From: an uncultured Clostridia bacterium | GTDB lineage: Bacteria; Bacillota; Clostridia; TANB77; CAG-508 | DNA length: 63,920 nucleotides | Assembly: GCA_947628815.1 (NCBI GenBank) | Contig: CANRBJ010000007.1 | Location: 1 to 63,920 of the forward strand | Direction of reading: 5' to 3' | Shown: positions 42,879 through 52,067 of the stretch, one piece after another | How the letters are laid out: every line of letters starts with the position of its first letter | Position numbering within the stretch: the stretch's first letter is position 1 | Position numbers and translations under genes: made by a program | The notes under the pieces: model-generated | The model's database searches: none | What the model was told of the DNA's origin: nothing | The model's input: the letters and a program-made list of their open reading frames with translations, nothing else

Positions 42879-44336
42879 TTATTTATTAAAATATTTCTTT
42901 TCTATAGTATTAGTAAATGAATTCATTAGGTTCTCACCTATTGCTTGGTCGCAAATTCTTGTGGTATTGTCTCCCATAATTTTTGAATTTGTAAGTCCTT
43001 TTCTATGTTTAATAAAATTATCTATTTTCTTTAAATTAATTATATTTCTTTTTGTTTCTGTTTCGTGGTGATGTCTTTGGTTTAAATTTCTATATCTCAA
43101 ATACATAAAAATGCAATATCCACATCCACCTAGTTGGAATAACCATCCAAACATACCGAATACAAACATTAAAAGAAATCCTATTATTTCAAGCATACAT
43201 AAAACTCCTATTAGTTTCGGCATATGTATTGGTACACTTCCCATTGTTTCTTTGGTTCTTGCATTTACTGCTACATAATGTAATACACTAGTATTGTCTC
43301 GGTTTACTTGCTGAAAGCTATATAACCAAACTGGAAGGTATGCTGTTTTCCATTGTTTACCTTTTAGCTGAAGTTGTTCTAATTCCCAATGTACTCCCCT
43401 GTCGTATTCCCCTATTGTATTGCTTGCTGCAAATCTTGCTATATCTGTTGATTGTTTTTCTACTATTGGCTTTAGTTGGTCAATATTTGTATCTCTTCTT
43501 TCAGATGTATATCCTTTTAGGTAGTTTGCATTGTATTTAACACAATTTTCAGTATCAAATGGCATTATGGTGTTTATTATGTTGTTTGTTTTATTTGCAT
43601 TTTTTTCTAGTTTATCTGAACTAGATTCAACTGTTAGACCTTCTATTGTTAAATCAAAATCACGTTCTACTTCATATAAGTCTGCATCGTAATATGTTGT
43701 ATAGCTATCTCCTTCTTTTCTTGAATATTTCCTTACTAGTTGTTCTCCTTTGCCTAAAAAATGGGCGTGTGAATTTATATCTACCACCATATATGGGAAA
43801 TAAACTCCCATAATATTATCTCCTGTAAATTCTTCTTTGAATTTTGGATGTGCAAAGAATTTTCTTTTTCCTACAAATTGTTCTATTTGTTGTTTTGCTT
43901 CTGCTTTTGTTACGTTGAATGGTAAAACTAAATCTGGAACAGCTCCATTGGGTATTTGTTCGTTTATTGATAATGTATTTCTACACCAGTGACATCTTGC
44001 TTGTGTTGTACTATTTGTATCTATTACAACTTCTGCTCCACAACTGGTGCATTTTAGTGTTATTATGTTTTCATCTTGCTTCTTTGTGTTTTCTTCTATG
44101 TCTTGTGCACCTTTTCCTATTACGTCTCCTTTTAGTTTTGTTATGTCGTTTTCCAAACTTTCTATTTTTTCTGGTTCAAATTCGTGTCTACAGAAGTTAC
44201 ATCTTAGCTTTCCTGTTTTGGCATTTACTGAAATGTCTGTTGACCCACAGTTTGGGCATTTGCTTTGTCCGTCTTGTGCTCCTTCATCTGTTTTTACTAT
44301 TTTTGGCTCGGTATTTAATATTGGATTTATTGCCAC
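42879..44336 (-). CDS. TFIIB-type zinc-ribbon membrane protein (YdjG-like)
   Basis: Encodes 485 residues. Two zinc ribbons occur at the N-terminus (CPNCGSTD then LRCNFCRHEF; LKCTSCGAE then ARCHWCRNTL). A long soluble domain and a C-terminal Gly/Phe-rich membrane helix pair (about 385-420) follow. This matches B. subtilis YdjG, whose partner YdjI is the SPFH protein encoded just upstream here. The pair is thought to work with a PspA-type envelope-stress protein, although no pspA is in the window. Confidence 0.82.
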   Translation of the reverse strand: MAINPILNTEPKIVKTDEGAQDGQSKCPNCGSTDISVNAKTGKLRCNFCRHEFEPEKIESLENDITKLKGDVIGKGAQDIEENTKKQDENIITLKCTSCGAEVVIDTNSTTQARCHWCRNTLSINEQIPNGAVPDLVLPFNVTKAEAKQQIEQFVGKRKFFAHPKFKEEFTGDNIMGVYFPYMVVDINSHAHFLGKGEQLVRKYSRKEGDSYTTYYDADLYEVERDFDLTIEGLTVESSSDKLEKNANKTNNIINTIMPFDTENCVKYNANYLKGYTSERRDTNIDQLKPIVEKQSTDIARFAASNTIGEYDRGVHWELEQLQLKGKQWKTAYLPVWLYSFQQVNRDNTSVLHYVAVNARTKETMGSVPIHMPKLIGVLCMLEIIGFLLMFVFGMFGWLFQLGGCGYCIFMYLRYRNLNQRHHHETETKRNIINLKKIDNFIKHRKGLTNSKIMGDNTTRICDQAIGENLMNSFTNTIEKKYFNK

Positions 44337-44340
44337 TTAT

Positions 44341-45510
44341 TTACACCCCCAAAAGTTTTTTCTTTTGTTCGTCATATTCTTCTTGGGTTATTAACCCGTC
44401 GTCTAACATTTTTTTGTATTTTGATAATTTTTCGTATGGGTCGTCTTGTGGCACTGCACTTGCAGGTTGTGCTGGGGCTTGTACCGGTTGTTGCATTGTT
44501 CCCATTATGTTTCCCGATGCATTTATTCCCATTCCCATAAATGCCATTCCAGCTGCTCCTCCATTTTCTCCTGCTGATTGTAAGCCCCTTGCTACTGATT
44601 GTTGCATAAATGAGTTTCCTCTTGCTCCTGATAATGCATCTGCTTTTTTTACATCTGATAATAGTGCTTTTGTGTCTTCATCATATTCTATTGCTTGTAT
44701 TGCTACTTTTACTATTTCTAGTCCTCTATCTGTTTTCCAACTGTATGCTTCTTCTACTGCTTGTGATAACGAATTTGCAAATCCTATTTGATCTCCTTGT
44801 ATTTTTGTTATTCTGTTTCCTTTGCTAGGATCGTTTGTGTAATTTGAGAATGCAGCTGATAAACTTCCTACTACTTCATTAAAGAGTTGTGCTCCTGCAT
44901 CATTATCCATATCTGCAAAATCGAATACTGTGTTGCTTGTTAAGTAGTTTGTTGGTACAAAGTTTTTTATAAATAGTATTGGATCTGTAATTTTTAGTGT
45001 ATATGTTCCTCTTGTTATTGCTCCTACTTGTGCATTTAAGTATGCATCGTCCCAATATATTTCAGATTGTGTTCCAAATTTGTTGTTTGGTATTTCTTTC
45101 AAATTTACATAAAATGCTGTTTGATTAGAGTTTGGTTGTCCTCCCATTTTGAATCTTTCCCAACTTTGTTTAATTAATGATGATATTATTCCATCTCCAG
45201 CAAAAATTGATTGTGTATTTGGGTCTTCTGATGTGTATGTGAAACCTCCCGCTTCTGTAATTATACCTGTTATTTCTCCTTCTTGCATTGTAATAAGTCC
45301 CATTCCTTCTGGTACGAGTATTTTACTTCCATTTGAAATAATGTTGTTTGAACCTTTTGTGTTTGAACCTCTTTCTGCATTGGTACCTTGCGATACTGCT
45401 GGAAAAATTCCTGCTGTTGCTGGTACTCCAGACTTTGGAACTATAAAATCCAACCATTGATCTGCAAATGTGCCTCCTATTGCACCTGAAAAGGCTTTAA
45501 TGAAGCCCAT
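44341..45510 (-). CDS. SPFH-domain protein with C-terminal SHOCT motif (YdjI-like)
   Basis: Encodes 389 residues. The start FIKAFSGAIGGTFADQWLDF is typical of the YdjI or 'virion core protein' group. An SPFH region occupies about 60-270. A Gly/Met/Pro-rich linker follows, and the end DDGLITQEEYDEQKKKLLG is a SHOCT-like helix. It probably assembles at the membrane with the zinc-ribbon partner 4 bases downstream. The promoter is TTTACA/TATAGT (45563-45591). Confidence 0.85.
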   Translation of the reverse strand: MGFIKAFSGAIGGTFADQWLDFIVPKSGVPATAGIFPAVSQGTNAERGSNTKGSNNIISNGSKILVPEGMGLITMQEGEITGIITEAGGFTYTSEDPNTQSIFAGDGIISSLIKQSWERFKMGGQPNSNQTAFYVNLKEIPNNKFGTQSEIYWDDAYLNAQVGAITRGTYTLKITDPILFIKNFVPTNYLTSNTVFDFADMDNDAGAQLFNEVVGSLSAAFSNYTNDPSKGNRITKIQGDQIGFANSLSQAVEEAYSWKTDRGLEIVKVAIQAIEYDEDTKALLSDVKKADALSGARGNSFMQQSVARGLQSAGENGGAAGMAFMGMGINASGNIMGTMQQPVQAPAQPASAVPQDDPYEKLSKYKKMLDDGLITQEEYDEQKKKLLGV

Positions 45511-45562
45511 AAAAATTCCCTCCTTTGTATTTTATAATTTAAAATGTATTATTTTGTTTTTT

Positions 45563-45591
45563 ACTATATCATTATTGTCGAAGTTTGTAAA
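45563..45591 (-). promoter_or_regulatory. Promoter of the SPFH/zinc-ribbon operon
   Basis: On the minus strand, TTTACA and TATAGT have a 17-base spacer, about 50 bases before the ATG. Confidence 0.7.
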
Positions 45592-45700
45592 TACTTTTTA
45601 TTAAAAAAACTATTATACTGATAGGTAATTTTTTTAAGGTAAAACAGTTTACAGTTTTATGTATATTTTTATATAATTGGTTAGATAATATTAGAGGTAG

Positions 45701-46045
45701 GTGATATTTATGCAAAAAGGATTCTCCAGATTTTGTCCACGAGAAAAATGGGTAAATAAGAACATTGAAATAGAAGATAGTTTGTATACTGAATTGCAAA
45801 CATTATCTGAAAATGAAATAGATGCATCTATAAATAAATTAATAGATGCTTGTGTTGAAAATTTTAAAATTAAAGATAATACAGTCATTTATTATAAAAA
45901 ACCGGAAAATGAGATTTCTATTTCGAGAAGTATCAGATTACGAGAATCTATGTGGAATAAATTAGAGACTTTAAGAAAAGAATATGATATTTCAATTTAT
46001 AAGTTAATAAATATGTCTATAAAATATACTTTAGACAATAACTAA
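45701..46045 (+). CDS. Tandem ribbon-helix-helix-like small protein
   Basis: Encodes about 114 residues. Two halves share a strand-helix-helix pattern: NKNIEIEDSLYTELQTLSEN with INKLIDACVENF, and ISRSIRLRESMWNKLETLRK with IYKLINMSIKYTL. This suggests an internally duplicated CopG/MetJ-type DNA-binding protein. The start may be the ATG at 45710, since AGGTGATATTT precedes it. It is a single-gene unit ending in a terminator. Confidence 0.65.
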   Translation: MIFMQKGFSRFCPREKWVNKNIEIEDSLYTELQTLSENEIDASINKLIDACVENFKIKDNTVIYYKKPENEISISRSIRLRESMWNKLETLRKEYDISIYKLINMSIKYTLDNN

Positions 46046-46086
46046 AAAACAGGTTAGTATGAATTCGGTATACCTGTTTTTATTAT
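46045..46086 (+). terminator. Terminator of the ribbon-helix-helix-like gene
   Basis: AAAAACAGGT pairs with ACCTGTTTTT, followed by an AT-rich tail. Confidence 0.75.
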
Positions 46087-46092
46087 ATTTTG

Positions 46093-46141
46093 AAAAGCAG
46101 AAAACCCAACTCTTAATGAGCTGGATTTTCTGTTTTCAAGT
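46093..46141 (-). terminator. Terminator of the LysM lipoprotein gene
   Basis: On the minus strand, AGAAAATCCAGCTC pairs with GAGTTGGGTTTTCT and is followed by a T-rich tail, shortly after the TAG stop. Confidence 0.75.
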
Positions 46142-46149
46142 ACACTTGA

Positions 46150-46629
46150 CTAGATGGAGTATGGGTCTATTACTGTAACCTTCATTCCTTCTTGCAGTTT
46201 TTCATTAAAGATGAAAGGATTTAATTTTTTTAGCTTTTTTACTTTTATATCATAATCTTCTGCAACAGTTTTCCAGGTGTCACCTTCTTCTGTAGTATAT
46301 GAGCAGTTTATAAGCATCAGATTGTAAACTTCTTTGTCTTTAGCATTAGTATAATACTTATAATACACTGCCCAGTACTCTCCGTCGACTCTTAAACTAT
46401 CAATTACGTCATCAACATTTCCGACGTTGCTACTCTTGAGTCCTTTCATTTTCACCATCCAAGGTTCCCCTTGGTGGTTTCTTAATGCTTTCTTTATTTT
46501 CCTTTCTACTTTATTTGTTTCCTTCTCATGGATAGGCTTAAAGGTTACTTCTTCTGCCTTTGCATTCCGGCACCCTACCAGTACAATCATAACCGCCATT
46601 AAACTTAACATAAAAAATACTTTTCTCAT
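46150..46629 (-). CDS. LysM-like lipoprotein with atypical codon use and in-frame CGG
   Basis: Encodes 159 residues. A lipoprotein signal peptide has the lipobox LVGC at 17-20. The C-terminus resembles a LysM module (TEEGDTWKTVAEDYDIKVKK then LNPFIFNEKLQEGMKV). Codon use is richer in G+C than in neighbouring genes, and the stop is TAG. Codon 21, right after the lipobox Cys, is CGG (46567-46569). Reading it as Arg gives this protein; a +1 shift there gives a stop within about eight codons. It is the third of three foreign-looking genes with CGG apparently retained as Arg. Confidence 0.72.
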   Translation of the reverse strand: MRKVFFMLSLMAVMIVLVGCRNAKAEEVTFKPIHEKETNKVERKIKKALRNHQGEPWMVKMKGLKSSNVGNVDDVIDSLRVDGEYWAVYYKYYTNAKDKEVYNLMLINCSYTTEEGDTWKTVAEDYDIKVKKLKKLNPFIFNEKLQEGMKVTVIDPYSI

Positions 46630-46797
46630 AATGATCTCTCCTTTATAATGTATTATTTTTTATTAGTTGCTCAGTACTAGTGTTTTCCTCCTTTCTTCTT
46701 ATTTGCGTTTTATAAAATAATATTCAACGCTTTCTACACATGTACCTAATATTATTTTACTACTTTATGTGTACTTTGTCAAATATGGGCAAGATTT

Positions 46798-47700
46798 ATG
46801 AAGTTGAAATGTAAAAAGTTAGTGAAATTATTGAATGAATGTGACAAATATGATAAGATTTATGAAAATATGAATTTAGAAAAAAGTTTAGAGGTTTCTA
46901 TGGTTTATTTTAATGAAAAAAGGTTAGAAAAAATTCGTTTGAATGATAATAATTTCTACGTTGTAATGGATTTTGATATGACCATTACAACTCCTGATAG
47001 TGATAATTCTTGGAGTATTTTAGAAAATCCTAATTTTATGGATTGTAATATGAAAAAGGAATCGCGTTTGCTTTATGAAGAGTATTATCCTTACGAATTG
47101 GATTATACTTTGGATTTTAATACAAAAACTGAATTTATTTCTGAGTGGTATTATAAGAATATGGATTTATTTTATAAGTATGGTTTGACACATGACATTT
47201 TAATTAATTGTGTTAAAAATGGTAATGTTTCTTTTAGGAAAGGTTTTAAGGAGTTTCTTTTCTTTTTATATAAGCATAATATTCCTGTTATTATTGTATC
47301 CGCTGGTATTGGTAATGTTATTTATGAACTTTTAAATTTGCATAATTGTTTATTTTCTAATGTACATATTATTAGTAATTTTATTAATTTTGATAATAAT
47401 GTTATGCTACCTTTTACAGATGAGATGATACATAGCTGTAATAAGTGTATCCGTAAGCTTCCGCAAGATTTGAATAATCAAATTAGAGATAAGGATTATA
47501 TTTTATTGTTTGGCGATTTAATTGAAGATTTACAGATGGTTCCAAATGAAGATTTATTAAGGACTTTATCTTTTGGTTTTTTGGAAAAGAAAGTTGATGA
47601 TAATTTACCATTTTATAAGGATTCTTTTGATGTTGTTTTAACAGATAATTCTTCTTTTTACGATGTTCAATCTGTTTTTAATAGGTTAAAAAATGATTAA
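46798..47700 (+). CDS. HAD phosphatase, UMPH-1 (pyrimidine 5'-nucleotidase)-like
   Basis: Encodes 300 residues. The HAD nucleophile motif is VVMDFDMTITT near residue 60. Motif II is VIIVSAGIGNVIYELL near 165, with ISNFINFD after it. The late acidic motif is LLFGDLIEDLQMV near 240. The order and spacing fit the cytosolic 5'-nucleotidase III family, which dephosphorylates pyrimidine monophosphates. No strong ribosome-binding site precedes the ATG. A stem (GATTAAG/CTTAATC) covers the stop codon and probably ends transcription. Confidence 0.8.
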   Translation: MKLKCKKLVKLLNECDKYDKIYENMNLEKSLEVSMVYFNEKRLEKIRLNDNNFYVVMDFDMTITTPDSDNSWSILENPNFMDCNMKKESRLLYEEYYPYELDYTLDFNTKTEFISEWYYKNMDLFYKYGLTHDILINCVKNGNVSFRKGFKEFLFFLYKHNIPVIIVSAGIGNVIYELLNLHNCLFSNVHIISNFINFDNNVMLPFTDEMIHSCNKCIRKLPQDLNNQIRDKDYILLFGDLIEDLQMVPNEDLLRTLSFGFLEKKVDDNLPFYKDSFDVVLTDNSSFYDVQSVFNRLKND

Positions 47701-47708
47701 GTTTTGAC

Positions 47709-48410
47709 TTAATCATTTTTTAGTAAATTTCTTATATAATATTCTTTTCCATTTTCATCAATATATCTAAGATTTGGAAACGTTTTTTTCATAATTTTGT
47801 TGGAAAATAAGTTGTCTTCTATATATTGTTTTATTGATTTTTTTTCTGTATTTTCTATATTATTATAGTTTTTAGCTACTCTATTTTGATATGTATTTAC
47901 TGCCCATACAGTTGCTATGCAATCTATAACTAGGAATATAAACACACCTATATGAAGAGGCTTATAGTTTGGAATTTTTGCAATTATTTTATCTATATAT
48001 GGTTGTATGAATTTTATTAATATAACTGCTAATATTCCCCAAAAAATTGAATATTTAAAACATATTCTTCCATTTAGGTTCCAGTCAAGATATGCATAGT
48101 CCCAGAACCTTGTGCCATACATTGCTTCTAACAAATAGCTTAGGCCATATTCTATAATATTTCCTAATATGCATCCAACAATAAATAACTTAAACCCATT
48201 CTTTTTATATGATGATAGTGCAACTATTAAAATGGTTGCTCCTACTCCATATACTGGGCAAAATGGTCCCCATATTAAGCCTTTCCTGCTTTCTAATACT
48301 CCTGTAGTTGCATAGCAAAATATAGTTTCAATTGCTAATCCAATTACACTAAAAATTACAATATACCATAAAAGTTGTTTTAGGGTATATTTTTCTTGCT
48401 CTTTTTCCAC
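47709..48410 (-). CDS. CmpB-type (putative ABC-transporter type IV) membrane protein
   Basis: Encodes 233 residues and is a paralogue of the protein at 16834-17610. It has GLAIETIFCY, then WGPFCPVYGVGATI, IIEYGLSYLLEAMYG, FWDYAYLDWNLNGRICF and IFWGILAVILIKF, with about five membrane helices and a basic tail. The function is unclear for the whole family. Confidence 0.8.
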   Translation of the reverse strand: MEKEQEKYTLKQLLWYIVIFSVIGLAIETIFCYATTGVLESRKGLIWGPFCPVYGVGATILIVALSSYKKNGFKLFIVGCILGNIIEYGLSYLLEAMYGTRFWDYAYLDWNLNGRICFKYSIFWGILAVILIKFIQPYIDKIIAKIPNYKPLHIGVFIFLVIDCIATVWAVNTYQNRVAKNYNNIENTEKKSIKQYIEDNLFSNKIMKKTFPNLRYIDENGKEYYIRNLLKND

Positions 48411-48543
48411 ATTTGTCTCCTTCTTATATTTGTTCTCTTAACATTTTATACCTTTTTGTGAATAATTGCCATAGTTTTTTTAATTTTTTTATTCTGCTTT
48501 ATTGACATAGCACCTATTTTGTGCTATTATATTTTATGCATTT

Positions 48544-48620
<77 letters not shown>

Positions 48621-48622
48621 AG

Positions 48623-48657
48623 ATAGCGCTATCCGAACCCGGATAGCGATTTTTTTG
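48623..48657 (+). terminator. Terminator of tRNA-Arg(UCU)
   Basis: GCTATCC pairs with GGATAGC across GAACCC and is followed by a run of T. The right half (ACCCGGATAGCG plus T run) recurs near 51992. Confidence 0.85.
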
Positions 48658-48670
48658 TATTAATTTGTAG

Positions 48671-49954
48671 TTATTTTAAAAAGATAATAGTTTTAGCAAT
48701 AGCTTCCATAACTTTATCTCTTTTTTTGCAAAGATTATCATAATTATCTATTCTATGCTTATGAAAATAGCCATTTCTGCATTCGTCCTTTACATAATAT
48801 AATAATTTAATATATGATTCAACATAAGAATCAAAATTATTTTTCGAGATTATACTCTCACTTGGAATTTTAAACATTTCCTTATGTTTTTGAACGTAAT
48901 AAATCAACGCATCTAACATTGCTCTTTCTGATATTTCATCATTATTACTTGTTTCTCTAAAACTTTCATAATTTTTAATTTTTCTATACAATAAATATTC
49001 TAATGATTTTATAGCATTTATTATTAAAAAAGTAAAATCCTCTCCTTCAATAAAATCATTATTAGGATCTCTTAACGAACTTTTAAATTCGTGAAAAATC
49101 CAAAAATTATTTTTTAAATTTTTCCTAACTTCTCCATTTTTTAATAATTCTTTCCTATAAGTTTCAGGATCACATATATTATTACAAAAATTTCTGTATT
49201 CCTCGTGTCCGTGTAAATAATATATTTTAAGTGCACATTTATCAATGTCACTAATATTATTCAATTTTTCAATATCTTCTTCATCTTTTTCTATAATATT
49301 TTTATAAATTGTTGGATTTTCTATTTTAAATGTATCCTTCATTATTTCTTGATAAATAAGATCAAAATGGGATAAAATTGCCTCATCATCAGCTACATAA
49401 AATTCTGCAATATTTTGTTGACTTTGCCCTTGCATATTTTTTATTTCAAAATATTTAGAAATAAATTCTGATGCTTTAGTTTTTTTTAAATCTGCCATAA
49501 TAGGAAGGCTTGGTAATCTAATAAACTCATTTCTATTAAAAAATAGTAAAGATTTAATTGCTTTGTAATAATGACAATAATATTTATCTTTATATACATA
49601 AACATCATCAACTTCATTTTCCGCAAATTCTTTATTGTCAATCATCTCAACATATCTAAATTTTTTCAATTTTGCATTACATAGAAAAACATAATATATA
49701 AAGCAATTTTCATACTTATATAATTCATATTTTTTTCCATTAAATTCATAACATTCTGTATCCTTCGTTTTTGTATAATATTTGTAATCTTCATCATATT
49801 CATATCCAGCAAATTGTAAATTTGTTAGTGGCATAACACTTTCTTTAATTCTTTCTATATCATTTTTAGAATAGAATTTTAAGCATTTATCAGAAAAAAA
49901 CTCTGGTAAATATTCTTTTATTCCATATTTTTCTGCAATATCAGAACAGTCCAT
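48671..49954 (-). CDS. Large hypothetical protein with a C-terminal HEPN-like RxxxxH motif
   Basis: Encodes 427 residues, very rich in Lys, Tyr, Asn and Glu, with no membrane helix. No family was recognised for the first 280 residues. The C-terminal helical part ends IKLLYYVKDECRNGYFHKHR. Here RNGYFH fits the R-x4-H signature of HEPN RNases, followed by a last helix (EAIAKTIIFL). HEPN proteins often act in abortive infection or as toxins. The assignment rests on this motif and the helical context only. The gene lies in an accessory segment beside tRNA-Arg. Confidence 0.6.
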   Translation of the reverse strand: MDCSDIAEKYGIKEYLPEFFSDKCLKFYSKNDIERIKESVMPLTNLQFAGYEYDEDYKYYTKTKDTECYEFNGKKYELYKYENCFIYYVFLCNAKLKKFRYVEMIDNKEFAENEVDDVYVYKDKYYCHYYKAIKSLLFFNRNEFIRLPSLPIMADLKKTKASEFISKYFEIKNMQGQSQQNIAEFYVADDEAILSHFDLIYQEIMKDTFKIENPTIYKNIIEKDEEDIEKLNNISDIDKCALKIYYLHGHEEYRNFCNNICDPETYRKELLKNGEVRKNLKNNFWIFHEFKSSLRDPNNDFIEGEDFTFLIINAIKSLEYLLYRKIKNYESFRETSNNDEISERAMLDALIYYVQKHKEMFKIPSESIISKNNFDSYVESYIKLLYYVKDECRNGYFHKHRIDNYDNLCKKRDKVMEAIAKTIIFLK

Positions 49955-50406
49955 ATAATACCTCCTTAAAATATTTTTATTATTTTTAATTTTAGCATAT
50001 TTTCAAAATTGCTTCAACACATTATAAAATATATTTAGGATAATTCCATTTCCTAAAAAAATAGGGTTCGTATTTTGTAAGTTTCGGTTCACCAAAACAA
50101 GCTGAAATTGAAAAATTTCAGCTTGTTTTTTTTATTTAACATTACTTAAAAGTATTGATATAAGTGTAATATATCTTCTTTTTATTTTTTATCGTTATTT
50201 AAAAATTTTCAAAAGCTTTTTAATTATGATTATGATGAATTGCTAAAAATATTATTGAAGAAGTATCTTATATGCTAAAAATAAGACTTGATAATTAATT
50301 TATTTTATGATAACTTATTATAAATAGTAATTTGGTCATTGAGATTACATGAAAATAAATGGAAATACTCCTATAATATAGTTGAGTATAAGGGGAAAAT
50401 GAAATT
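49955..50406. other. Intergenic region with a strong stem-loop, no gene seen
   Basis: Contains a perfect stem, AACAAGCTGAAATT with AATTTCAGCTTGTT (about 50097-50132), followed by eight T on the plus strand. This is a terminator with no evident plus-strand gene before it. Just upstream, GGTTCG and TTCGGTTCACCA look like a degraded tRNA 3' end. The rest is AT-rich. Confidence 0.5.
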
Positions 50407-50883
50407 ATGAAAAAGATAGTGAATATATTAGGAAAAATAATATTAATTACTTGTATAATCTTGATAATGATATATATTATATCATTTATAGTGGGAATAT
50501 TCGATAGCTATAATAATGGTGAGACAAAAACTTTTCTTTTTGGTGGTAGCATTTTTGGACCCAATGATACTGTTTATGGTGAAGAAACAATTAATTTATT
50601 TTTATCAAAATTTCATTTTGGGTTTTGTATTATAAGTCTTTATGGTATTATGCCTAGTATATGCATCCCTATTTTTGTTGCAATTTTACTTAGATTTAAA
50701 AAAATATTTACTAAAAATATATTAAAATATACAATTATATTACTTTTGATATGTATAATATGCCATATAATATTTCTTAAACAAAACTACGATACAGGAC
50801 TTATTATTTTACCATATATAGAGAGTGTAATTATATCATATTTAATTGCAAGAGTAATTTTCAAATTTAGTAGCAAAAAATAA
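50407..50883 (+). CDS. Four-helix membrane protein, unknown
   Basis: Encodes 158 residues. Membrane helices lie at about 8-30, 72-97, 107-125 and 133-152. A short Gly/Asn/Thr-rich loop follows helix 1 (FGGSIFGPND). No family was recognised. A weak AAGGGGAAAATG site precedes the start. Confidence 0.6.
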   Translation: MKKIVNILGKIILITCIILIMIYIISFIVGIFDSYNNGETKTFLFGGSIFGPNDTVYGEETINLFLSKFHFGFCIISLYGIMPSICIPIFVAILLRFKKIFTKNILKYTIILLLICIICHIIFLKQNYDTGLIILPYIESVIISYLIARVIFKFSSKK

Positions 50884-50947
50884 ATTTACATTTTAGCGAT
50901 AGATTAAAATCTCTCGAGATAATAAAATAATAATGGATAGGGAAAAA

Positions 50948-51408
50948 ATGAATAAGAAAAAAATAATGTACTTAATAATAAGTGGTATTGTAATTTTTAT
51001 CATTATAATATTACTGTATAAGTTTAATTTTATTCCACATAAACAATATACTAATAGAGATTTTAATTGAAACTTATATCAGTAGTATTGATAAGGATAA
51101 TGATGGAATAGATGACCAAATTGAAACTATAGATAAAAATATAGACTTTAGGAGAGTAAAAAATTTAGATATATATTTTAAAAACAACATTATTTCATTA
51201 ACAACTGATTTATCCGATATTGAAGAATGGCAGGGTGGAGATATAATAGTATTTAAAAATCATATAGGAATAATATCAGACAAAAGAAATAAAAATGGTG
51301 TTCCCTTTTTATTTCATCATGCAAATCCAATGCAAGTAAAATATGAAGAAGATATTTTAGAATTATATGACAAAGATTATATTATAGGACATTATAGAAT
51401 TAGTTGAA
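50948..51408 (+). pseudogene. Decayed DUF1287 protein gene
   Basis: The first frame (membrane anchor, then KQYTNRDFN) stops at a TGA near 51070. A second frame continues at once with IETYISSIDKDNDGIDDQ, then IDFRRVKNLDIYFK, EEWQGGDIIVFKNHIGI, HHANPMQ and IIGHYRIS, all typical of DUF1287 proteins. The central part that normally carries the conserved Cys-Thr-Asp-Val motif is missing. The break contains no CGG and needs a different correction (loss of two bases, or the equivalent). This is real decay and contrasts with the CGGN genes. Confidence 0.75.
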
Positions 51409-51432
51409 TAAAGAGATTAAGGATGGTTTTAT

Positions 51433-51969
51433 ATGGAATTAAGAGAAGTTAATAAACAAGATGAAGAAAAAATTATGGAAATGTATAATGATTATATATT
51501 GAGTGAATTAATACCAGGAATAGATAGATTTGAAGGAATAAGGGATTTTGAAAAATTGCAAAACTTAAACTTTAATGATTGGCTTAAATATTTAGAAAAA
51601 AATAAGTATGAAGAAAATTTACCAGATTTATATTCTCCTCATACTTTATATTTAGCAATAAATGATTATAACCAAATAGTAGGTGCTATTGGAATTAGGT
51701 GGAAACAAGTTCCAATACTTATGACTTTTGGCGGGTTAATAGGGTATAGTGTACGACCAAGTCAAAGAGGAAAAGGATATGCAACTGAAATGTTAAAATT
51801 AGCACTAGATAAGTTTAAAAATACAAATATACAAAATATTTTAATTACTTGTAAAGATTTTAATATAGCATCTAAAAAAGTAATAGAAAAAAATGGTGGT
51901 ATTTTTGAAAATACATATAGTAATGTTGACGATGGGTATACTTATTTAAGATATTGGATAAAAATTTAG
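51433..51969 (+). CDS. GNAT-family N-acetyltransferase
   Basis: Encodes 178 residues. The acetyl-CoA motif A is IGYSVRPSQRGKGYATEML near residue 115, and motif B includes ASKKVIEKNGG near 153. The substrate is unknown. It starts 24 bases after the decayed DUF1287 gene. The right direct repeat of the accessory segment lies 22 bases after its stop. Confidence 0.88.
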   Translation: MELREVNKQDEEKIMEMYNDYILSELIPGIDRFEGIRDFEKLQNLNFNDWLKYLEKNKYEENLPDLYSPHTLYLAINDYNQIVGAIGIRWKQVPILMTFGGLIGYSVRPSQRGKGYATEMLKLALDKFKNTNIQNILITCKDFNIASKKVIEKNGGIFENTYSNVDDGYTYLRYWIKI

Positions 51970-52067
51970 AATGTGTGCAACTACTTACAATACCCGGATA
52001 GCGCTTTTTGTATGGAAAGGAAAAAATGGATAAATTAATATTTGGTTTCAAAGAGAGGTAGGGCATT

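Larger units (their letters stand above)
48637..52013. repeat. Direct repeats bounding a 3.3-kb accessory segment
   Basis: ACCCGGATAGCG followed by A/C, a T run and GTAT occurs at about 48637-48659 and again at about 51992-52013. The first copy is the terminator of tRNA-Arg(UCU). Between them lie a HEPN-motif gene, a membrane protein, a decayed DUF1287 gene and an acetyltransferase. The arrangement resembles an island inserted at a tRNA 3' flank, but no integrase is present. Confidence 0.5.
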
